A DNA stretch of 60,292 nucleotides, taken from assembly GCF_011365745.1 (NCBI RefSeq), contig NZ_JAAOBY010000010.1, positions 1 through 60,292 of the forward strand, read 5' to 3'. The notes below the pieces were generated by a model, which made no database searches, had not been told where the DNA came from, and worked only from the letters and a program-made list of their open reading frames with translations. Origin of the DNA: Flavobacterium turcicum (GTDB taxonomy: Bacteria; Bacteroidota; Bacteroidia; Flavobacteriales; Flavobacteriaceae). Below, piece by piece: positions 54,253 through 60,292 of this stretch (position 1 is the first letter of the stretch; every line of letters begins with the position of its first letter). A program made the translations under genes and the position numbers.

Positions 54253-55533
54253 TTATTTAATCTCATAATTATCTGGGATTGTGACTCCTTTTTTGACTAC
54301 AACAATTCCATCTTTAATTGCGTACAATTCATTTGAAAAATCAGCTAAATGAGTGCCACCACTGATATGAACATCATTTCCGACACGGCAGTTTTTGTCA
54401 ATCAAAGCATTTTTTAAGAAACATCTTTCTCCAATCCCAACCAATTGGCGTCCGTTATTAATATCGGCGGTCATTTCATCAATATTTTGATAAAAATCAT
54501 TACCCATAACATAACAATTCTCAATTACTGTTCCTTCCCCAACACGAGAACGAATCCCTATGACAGAATTCATAATTTCTTTGGCATTTAAAATGCAACC
54601 TTCTGAAATCAGCGAACGATCAACCATGGTTTTTTGAAATTTTGAAGGCGGTAATAAACGAGGTCTGGTAAAAATTTTATTATCGTTGTCGAATAAATTG
54701 AACTTAGGTAAATCTTCGGTTAAACCGATGTTTGCCTCAAAAAACGAATCGATATTTCCAATGTCGGTCCAGTATCCTTCATACTGATAGCTTAATATTT
54801 TTTTGTTACCAACGGCTTGCGGAATGATCTCTTTGCCAAAATCTTTGGTTTCTTTATTGGCCATGATATCAATAAGCAATTGACGATTGAAAATATAAAT
54901 TCCCATCGATGCAAGGTAGTTTTTACCTTCTGATTTCATTTGGTCACTTACATCAGATTCCCAATCTGGTAATAATTCTTTCGCTGGTTTTTCAATAAAC
55001 GATTCAATTTCACTAGCGCTATTAGTTTTTAAAATCCCAAATTCTGGGGCATCTTTGGCATTTACTGGCAAGGTTGCAATAGTAATGTCTGCATCGTTTT
55101 TGATGTGCTCTTCAACCATATCATTAAAATCCATTTGATACAATTGATCTCCTGAAAGAATTAAAGCATAATCAAAATCATGATTTAAAAAATGAGGCAT
55201 ACACTGTCTTACCGCATCAGCAGTACCTTGAAACCAAGTGGGGTTATCTGGAGTTTGCTCGGCGGCCAAAATATCAACAAAAGCATGACTAAAAATACTG
55301 AAATTATAGGTGTTTTTTATATGCGCATTAAGCGAAGCTGAGTTGAACTGAGTTAAAACGAACATTCTATAAATATCTGAATTCATACAATTAGAAATCG
55401 GAATATCTACTAAACGATACTTTCCTCCAATAGGAACAGCGGGTTTAGATCGAGTTTCAGTAAGAGGGAACAATCGGGAACCTTGTCCTCCGCCCAAAAT
55501 AATGGCAATTACATTTTTCTTTTTAGCTTTCAT
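54253..55533 (-). CDS. glgC: Glucose-1-phosphate adenylyltransferase
   Basis: This 426-residue enzyme makes ADP-glucose from ATP and glucose-1-phosphate, the committed step of glycogen synthesis. The nucleotidyltransferase signature is IILGGGQGSRLFPLTETRSKPAVPIGG (positions 12-38). LSGDQLYQMDF follows, with FIEKP near 180. The C-terminal half has left-handed beta-helix repeats (SRVGEGTVIENCYVMG). Its first codons overlap the end of glgA by 11 bases. Confidence 0.95.
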   Translation of the reverse strand: MKAKKKNVIAIILGGGQGSRLFPLTETRSKPAVPIGGKYRLVDIPISNCMNSDIYRMFVLTQFNSASLNAHIKNTYNFSIFSHAFVDILAAEQTPDNPTWFQGTADAVRQCMPHFLNHDFDYALILSGDQLYQMDFNDMVEEHIKNDADITIATLPVNAKDAPEFGILKTNSASEIESFIEKPAKELLPDWESDVSDQMKSEGKNYLASMGIYIFNRQLLIDIMANKETKDFGKEIIPQAVGNKKILSYQYEGYWTDIGNIDSFFEANIGLTEDLPKFNLFDNDNKIFTRPRLLPPSKFQKTMVDRSLISEGCILNAKEIMNSVIGIRSRVGEGTVIENCYVMGNDFYQNIDEMTADINNGRQLVGIGERCFLKNALIDKNCRVGNDVHISGGTHLADFSNELYAIKDGIVVVKKGVTIPDNYEIK

Positions 55534-56950
55534 TATGTGATATAATTAGGTTGTACATTTCTATATATTCTTGACAAACTCGCTCCCAAGAATGATCGGT
55601 TTGCATGGCTTTCTTTATTAATTGATTCAAATGCTTTTTGTCCTGAAAGAAGTCTACCGCACGACCTATTGAGTAAACTACATCATCTGCCGATGCCTGA
55701 TCATGACAAATACCATTACCATCATCGCCAAAATCAATAACAGTATCGCGCAAACCACCTGTTCGACGAACAATTGGAATGGTTCCGTATCTTAAGGCAT
55801 ACATTTGGTTTAAACCACATGGTTCCACTCTTGACGGCATCAATATAAAGTCAGAACCAGCATAAATCAAATGTGCTAATTCCTCATTATAACCGATAAA
55901 AGTGTTATAGTTACCCTCAAATTCAGTTAAAAGTCCATTTAATTGTTGTTCAATAACTTCATTTCCTGAACCTAAAATTAAGATATTAATAGATTTGTAA
56001 TGTGCATTCAACGATCGTGATGCAGCTTCAGGTAGTAAGTCTCCGCCTTTTTCGTCAAAAAGTCTGCCTATAAAACTGAATAATGGCTTTTCGGGATCGA
56101 AATTAAAAAGGGAACATAATTTGTTCTTGTTTTCTTGCTTTCCTTTCTGAACAGTAGTCAAAGAATAATTTTTTGCCAGCATTACATCCTTTGCAGGATC
56201 CCAAACCTCAATATCTATTCCGTTCAAAATACCACGAGATTTATATCTGACAGAGTTAAAAAGCGACTCTAAACCGTTAGCAAAATAATTTATTTCATTT
56301 AGGTAACTCGGAGAAACAGTCGTTACACCACCTGCGCATTTGACTGCAACAGCTAATGAATTGATACAATTGTCCCACTCTAAAAGTTTTACATGTTCTA
56401 AATCAAAAGGCGGTAAATAATACAATTTATCAAATCCAAATTGACCCTGATATAGTCCATTATGAATAGTAATCATAGTAGATATTGACCGTAATTTGGC
56501 ATATTTATGACAATACAAGGTCATAAAAGGAATTAATCCTGTATGATGATCGTGACAGTTAAGCACATCTGGAATTTCTGCTCGACCTACAATCCAATCA
56601 AGTGTAGCTATTTGAAAAGATAAAAAACGCTCTATATCATCCTGATAACCATAAACTTGTTTTCGATCAAATAATTCAGGAATCTCAATCAGGTAAAGTT
56701 CGAAACCTAATTCATCATCTATTTGTTTGAGCACACTAAACGGAAAATTAAAATGCCCTAAAGTTACATTGCCCCAATGTACACATTCAAACTGATTTTC
56801 AGTTCTAAATTTAGTATCATAACAAGGCATCACAACCCTAACTTGATAACCCGCATTACATTGATATTTCGGTAAGGCACCCACGACGTCCGCTAAACCA
56901 CCTACTTTTGCAACGGGATAACATTCGGCACTGATATGAAAAATTTCCAT
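55523..56950 (-). CDS. glgA: Glycogen synthase (ADP-glucose)
   Basis: This 475-residue GT5 enzyme extends glycogen from ADP-glucose. The N-terminal signature is HISAECYPVAKVGGLADVVGALP (5-27) with the Lys of KVGGL. The catalytic C-terminal segment shows IGRLFDEKGGDLLPEA and SRVEPCGLNQMYALRYGTIPIVRRTGGL. It is the first gene of the operon glgA-glgC-glgB-GH31. No clear consensus promoter was found in the 185 bases upstream. Confidence 0.95.
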   Translation of the reverse strand: MEIFHISAECYPVAKVGGLADVVGALPKYQCNAGYQVRVVMPCYDTKFRTENQFECVHWGNVTLGHFNFPFSVLKQIDDELGFELYLIEIPELFDRKQVYGYQDDIERFLSFQIATLDWIVGRAEIPDVLNCHDHHTGLIPFMTLYCHKYAKLRSISTMITIHNGLYQGQFGFDKLYYLPPFDLEHVKLLEWDNCINSLAVAVKCAGGVTTVSPSYLNEINYFANGLESLFNSVRYKSRGILNGIDIEVWDPAKDVMLAKNYSLTTVQKGKQENKNKLCSLFNFDPEKPLFSFIGRLFDEKGGDLLPEAASRSLNAHYKSINILILGSGNEVIEQQLNGLLTEFEGNYNTFIGYNEELAHLIYAGSDFILMPSRVEPCGLNQMYALRYGTIPIVRRTGGLRDTVIDFGDDGNGICHDQASADDVVYSIGRAVDFFQDKKHLNQLIKKAMQTDHSWERVCQEYIEMYNLIISHNES

Positions 56951-57033
56951 CGTGATAAAATCTATTTGAATTATTAAATTATTCCATTTTTAAACAAGCA
57001 ATTTTTATAAGAAAGCTAAACCCAACAACTTTA

Positions 57034-57041
57034 TAACTTTG
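57034..57041 (+). promoter_or_regulatory. Candidate -7 element of the hydrolase-msrB pair
   Basis: TAACTTTG fits TAnnTTTG and lies 96 bases before the hydrolase start. No -33 TTTG at 19 bases is visible. Confidence 0.3.
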
Positions 57042-57136
57042 TCTTTTCAACTACAACTTAAAAATACTACTTTTATGTTTTTCTAAATTTAGTAAAAAAA
57101 ATACCAAAAACTCGACCGACTTGAAAATTTAATAAA

Positions 57137-58012
57137 ATGACAAAAAAAAGTTCTCCTGCTACTGAATCATTGAAAATTCCTAAAATTATAGTGGTCCCAA
57201 CTAAATTAATCTCTTTATTATCTGAGAGATTAACAGTGCTTTTAATTGCGAAAATTTTTACTACACCAGTAAAACACAAAATTCCCAAAAGAGAATTTCA
57301 AATGCTGCAAAAAAGCGGTAAAAGAAAGCTATATATTCCCTCTTTGAATCAAGATATTCAACTTTATGAAAACGGTGCATTCAATAAAAAAATCTTAATA
57401 GTTCATGGTTGGTCAGGCAGAGGGACACAATTGTTTAAAATATCAGATAATCTTCTTGCCGAAGGCTATTCAACTATTAGTTTTGACGCCCCAGCTCATG
57501 GCGCTTCCGCAGGAAACTCAAGTTTAATGGGAGATTTCATTGAATCTATACTTGAAATTGATAACACTATGGGACCTTTTGATGCCATTATTGGGCACTC
57601 ATTAGGAGGTATGGCTGTACTTAATGCTATGAAACAAGGATTAAAAGTAAAATGTGCTGTCGCTATTGGCAGCGGTGACATCATCGAAGAAGTGATAGAA
57701 AACTTTGTCAAAAAACTAGGTTTAAATTCAAAATATGTGCCTTTACTAATAGGTCATTTTGAAAAAAAACTAGGTACAAAAATGAGTGAGCATGCCGCTT
57801 TCAGAGCCGCAAGCACAATTACAGTTCCTGTTTTGGTTCTGCACGATAAACATGATCCAGAAGTTCCTGTAACAACTGCACACCATATTTATAAGCATTT
57901 AAACAAGGGCGAAATAGAACTTACAGAAAATTTAGGACATCGAAAAATACTGGGAAATGCTGCAGTAATCTCTAAAATTATTACATTTATAAAAAGTCAA
58001 GAACTCAATTAA
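57137..58012 (+). CDS. Cytoplasmic alpha/beta hydrolase
   Basis: This 291-residue protein without a signal peptide has the nucleophile elbow IIGHSLGGMAVLNAM (GHSLGG, Ser near 156) and the upstream strand ILIVHGWSGRGTQLF. The acid Asp is likely in HDKHDPEVP and the His in ENLGHRKIL. The substrate is unknown. It ends 10 bases before msrB on the same strand, so the two are probably cotranscribed. Confidence 0.9.
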   Translation: MTKKSSPATESLKIPKIIVVPTKLISLLSERLTVLLIAKIFTTPVKHKIPKREFQMLQKSGKRKLYIPSLNQDIQLYENGAFNKKILIVHGWSGRGTQLFKISDNLLAEGYSTISFDAPAHGASAGNSSLMGDFIESILEIDNTMGPFDAIIGHSLGGMAVLNAMKQGLKVKCAVAIGSGDIIEEVIENFVKKLGLNSKYVPLLIGHFEKKLGTKMSEHAAFRAASTITVPVLVLHDKHDPEVPVTTAHHIYKHLNKGEIELTENLGHRKILGNAAVISKIITFIKSQELN

Positions 58013-58022
58013 AAAGACAGTT

Positions 58023-58412
58023 ATGAAATATCCAATAATAAAATCCGAGCAAGATTGGAAAGAACAGCTTGGTGAAGATCGTTTTCGCATTCTACGCTTA
58101 AAAGGCACCGAATATCCTCATACAGGGACTTATAACTTACACTTCGAAAAAGGAACTTACACCTGTGGAGCTTGTTATGAGCCTTTATTTGAAAGTGATT
58201 CAAAATTTGATGCACATTGTGGTTGGCCTTCATTTGATGAATCGATTCCAGGAAAAGTTCAATACATAGAAGATTCTTCACACGGCATGAAACGCACAGA
58301 GATTTTATGTTCAAATTGTGGAAGCCATTTGGGACATGTTTTTAATGATGGCCCCACAAAAACAGGACAAAGATATTGTGTCAATTCTTTATCCATAGAT
58401 TTTAAAGAATAA
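58023..58412 (+). CDS. msrB: Peptide-methionine (R)-S-oxide reductase MsrB
   Basis: This 129-residue enzyme reduces the R form of methionine sulfoxide in proteins. Four zinc Cys are present in two CxxC pairs (Cys48/Cys51 and Cys96/Cys99). CGWPSFDE at 66-73 and the catalytic Cys119 in QRYCVNSLSIDF complete the family signature. No signal peptide or MsrA fusion is seen, so it acts in the cytoplasm. It follows the hydrolase gene and has a terminator 34 bases on. Confidence 0.96.
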   Translation: MKYPIIKSEQDWKEQLGEDRFRILRLKGTEYPHTGTYNLHFEKGTYTCGACYEPLFESDSKFDAHCGWPSFDESIPGKVQYIEDSSHGMKRTEILCSNCGSHLGHVFNDGPTKTGQRYCVNSLSIDFKE

Positions 58413-58437
58413 AAAAATCGTTGGCATTGCAGTTCTA

Positions 58438-58469
58438 ATAAAAAAGGGTACCTCAATACCCTTTTTTTT
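58438..58469. terminator. Bidirectional terminator between msrB and the amidase gene
   Basis: GGGTA pairs with TACCC around a 6-base loop, with eight A before and eight T after. It lies between convergent genes ending at 58412 and 58482. Confidence 0.85.
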
Positions 58470-58481
58470 ATTTATGAGTTA

Positions 58482-60104
58482 TTATAAAAATGACTTTTTA
58501 AAAGATGGCTTAACGCGTTTCTTGGTAGCTTGCTCAAATGCAAATCCTAACCCAATTAATTTACCCTCTTGATATGGTGTACTAAAAAAAGACAAACCCA
58601 CAGGTAAATCATAAACTTGCCCACAAGGCACCGTAATATGCGGAAAACCAGTAACAGCTGCTGGCGATGTTAATGAATAACTTCCCCATTTATCTCCATA
58701 AATAGTATCAATACTACATGAAGGTCCCATCGTTATACCACAAATTGCATCAAGTTTATTACTTTCAAAAACAGATTTTAAAAAAGATTTATTTTGAGTA
58801 TAGCTAATTGATAAAGCTTCGGTATATTTCTTATCGGACAGAGATCCTTTTTCTTCGGAACTTTCTAATGTTTCTTGCTTGAAATATGGCATTGCATCTT
58901 TTTCATTGCTTTTATTAAAGGCTATGACATCCTGTAAATTTTTAACTTTTGCCTTAGCAGAGGCTAAGTATTTATTGACTCCATCTTTAAATTCATACTG
59001 CAGTACTTCAAATTCTGATTGCCCAGTAGCATTAATTTTATCGATAAAATCTATCTCAAAAACTGTAGCACCCTGTTTTTTCAAGATCTCAATGGCATCA
59101 TTCAACAAAGTATTAACAGCAGTATTCGTACCTTGAGGCCTCTTCTCAATACCTATACGTTTCCCTTTTAGTGCATTTAAATCCAAAAAAACAGTATAAT
59201 CTTTCTCTGTTTTTCCTTTGCTTTCACTTGTAATGGTATCCAAAGGATCACTACCTGTAATTGCAGAAAGCAGTATAGCGGCATCTTCAACAGTTCTTGC
59301 CATCGGACCTGCGGTATCTTGAGTTGCAGAAATTGGAATGATACCACTTCTACTCACAAGCCCAACAGTAGGTTTAATACCAACGATACCATTTACAGAT
59401 GAGGGACATACAATAGAGCCATCTGTTTCGGTACCAATAGCTACAACACATAAATTTGCTGAAACTGCCGAACCAGAGCCAGCACTTGACCCACAAGGAT
59501 TACGATCTAAAAAATAAGGATTTTTAGTTTGACCACCTCTACTGCTCCATCCACTACTAGATTGAGTGGAACGGAAATTTGCCCATTCACTTAAATTAGT
59601 TTTACCAATTATAACAGCGCCAGCTTCTCGTAATTTACTTACTATAAAAGCATCTTTTTTGGAAATATTCCCGACAAGCGCTAATGCTCCTGCTGTAGTT
59701 TGCATTTTATCAGCAGTATCTATATTATCTTTTATCAATACTGGTATTCCATGCAATGCCCCTCGCTTTTTTCCATTTTTCAATTCAGCATCCATTGCTT
59801 TAGCAATTTCTAAAGCATCAGGATTGACCTCAATAACAGAATTTAATTTTGCACCATTTTTATCAATTGCTTCAATTCTTTTTAAATAAAGAGCAACTAA
59901 TTTTTCTGAACTATAAGTACCATCTTCGATTTTCTTTTGCAAACTAGAAATAGTTTCTTCATCCAATTCAAAATCAATCTCAAAGTCGGAACCGTCGTTA
60001 TCTTTTGTAACATTTTTTGCACCATCAGAGCAACTTGAAAGCAGAAGTGTACTTAGTCCGGCTGAACCTAAGGTAGCAGTTGTTAAGAAGGATCTTCTTT
60101 TCAT
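58482..60104 (-). CDS. Amidase-signature-family exported lipoprotein
   Basis: This 540-residue protein has a twin-arginine-like start (KRRSFLTT) with a lipobox LLSSC (Cys25), so it is probably exported folded and lipidated. The amidase signature Ser-cisSer-Lys triad is visible: Lys in GIPVLIKDNIDTADKM, then NPCGSSAGSGSAVSANLCVV and TDGSIVCPSSVNGIVGIKPT. Such enzymes hydrolyse amide bonds. The substrate is unknown; GatA-type function is unlikely because of the export signal and absence of gatB/gatC. It is transcribed away from the tRNA gene. Confidence 0.93.
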   Translation of the reverse strand: MKRRSFLTTATLGSAGLSTLLLSSCSDGAKNVTKDNDGSDFEIDFELDEETISSLQKKIEDGTYSSEKLVALYLKRIEAIDKNGAKLNSVIEVNPDALEIAKAMDAELKNGKKRGALHGIPVLIKDNIDTADKMQTTAGALALVGNISKKDAFIVSKLREAGAVIIGKTNLSEWANFRSTQSSSGWSSRGGQTKNPYFLDRNPCGSSAGSGSAVSANLCVVAIGTETDGSIVCPSSVNGIVGIKPTVGLVSRSGIIPISATQDTAGPMARTVEDAAILLSAITGSDPLDTITSESKGKTEKDYTVFLDLNALKGKRIGIEKRPQGTNTAVNTLLNDAIEILKKQGATVFEIDFIDKINATGQSEFEVLQYEFKDGVNKYLASAKAKVKNLQDVIAFNKSNEKDAMPYFKQETLESSEEKGSLSDKKYTEALSISYTQNKSFLKSVFESNKLDAICGITMGPSCSIDTIYGDKWGSYSLTSPAAVTGFPHITVPCGQVYDLPVGLSFFSTPYQEGKLIGLGFAFEQATKKRVKPSFKKSFL

Positions 60105-60226
60105 TGTGGTTAGTTATTTTATGTTAGTTTTAATTTTTTACTAATATACTGCTAATTGTAAATAAATTTTAGACATTTTTATATATTCCTAAAGAATCAT
60201 CCTCTAACACTATCTAAACGCAAAAA

Positions 60227-60246
60227 ACTCCCTAAAAATAGGGAGT
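60227..60246. terminator. Terminator downstream of the tRNA gene
   Basis: ACTCCCTA pairs with TAGGGAGT around an AAAA loop, with A/T tracts on both sides. It lies just beyond the 3' end of the minus-strand tRNA and can stop that transcript. Confidence 0.85.
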
Positions 60247-60263
60247 TTTTCATGTTGCTATAG

Positions 60264-60292
60264 TACTCAGAGCGGGACTTGAACCCGCACGA
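60264..60292 (-). tRNA. 3' end of a tRNA (isotype not determinable)
   Basis: Read on the minus strand from 60292, the T arm GCGGG-TTCAAGT-CCCGC has a 5-bp stem and a standard T loop. It is followed by the acceptor strand TCTGAGT and discriminator A. CCA is not encoded. The anticodon, D arm and 5' acceptor half are beyond the window edge, so the isotype cannot be given. The acceptor pairs predict a 5' end beginning ACTCAGA. Confidence 0.85.

Noticed and set aside
60264..60292. 3' end of tmRNA
   Set aside because: The acceptor strand TCTGAGT does not fit the GGGG/GGGC start usual for tmRNA, and no tag sequence is visible; a normal tRNA fits better.

Overview
The window is ordinary chromosomal DNA of an AT-rich member of the Bacteroidota, almost certainly a Flavobacterium-like marine or freshwater flavobacterium. 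The reasons are: a C-terminal type IX secretion (T9SS) sorting domain and a PorQ homologue; promoter elements matching the Bacteroidota consensus TTTG-N19-TAnnTTTG and no obvious Shine-Dalgarno sequences; a six-S1-domain ribosomal protein S1; a YciO-type TsaC-like protein; a CarboxypepD_reg-like protein; and densely packed short operons with A/T-rich spacers. No prophage, insertion sequence, CRISPR array or restriction system was seen.

Layout. 1-5.4 kb: orphan terminator, CarboxypepD_reg-like exported protein, YciO/TsaC-like protein, UvrD/PcrA helicase, TauE/SafE permease. 5.4-11.9 kb: small membrane protein, secreted M1 aminopeptidase, Dph6-like PP-loop enzyme, GAF histidine kinase, exported aminopeptidase P. 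11.9-15.1 kb: a possible small RNA, DUF1697 and GyrI-like proteins, then an ohrR-ohr-nitroreductase operon with a clear operator over its promoter. 15.5-24.4 kb: recG, then a tripartite RND efflux operon that continues into a bestrophin gene. 24.4-27.3 kb: AraC regulator, DUF779 protein and aldehyde dehydrogenase, a recurrent module. 27.6-31.5 kb: pheT, a fasciclin protein and a solitary ExbD-like protein. 31.5-37.3 kb: a 3.4-kb T9SS-exported leucine-rich-repeat (LRR) protein gene inserted next to rpsA and bracketed by two copies of the rpsA tail and terminator. 37.5-44.2 kb: nucleoside permease, cmk, porQ, a secreted hydrolase and lon. 44.5-47.4 kb: ECF sigma factor, anti-sigma-like protein, DUF4097-like protein and DUF2807 protein in one tight operon. 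47.4-49.7 kb: UMF1-type MFS transporter and M48 lipoprotein protease. 49.8-57 kb: glycogen operon glgA-glgC-glgB-GH31. 57-60.3 kb: hydrolase, msrB, a Tat/lipoprotein amidase and the 3' end of a tRNA.

The gene groups that work together are the organic-peroxide response (ohrR, ohr, nitroreductase; msrB is a separate oxidative repair gene), glycogen synthesis and turnover, RND efflux, aldehyde oxidation, and the ECF envelope operon. The least explained structures are the duplicated rpsA tail around the LRR gene, a dispersed hairpin repeat with three diverged copies (15.2, 31.6 and 37.3 kb), the ECF operon's two export-targeted repeat proteins, and a promoter-terminator pair with no reading frame near 12 kb. 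I see no clearly new defence or mobile system.
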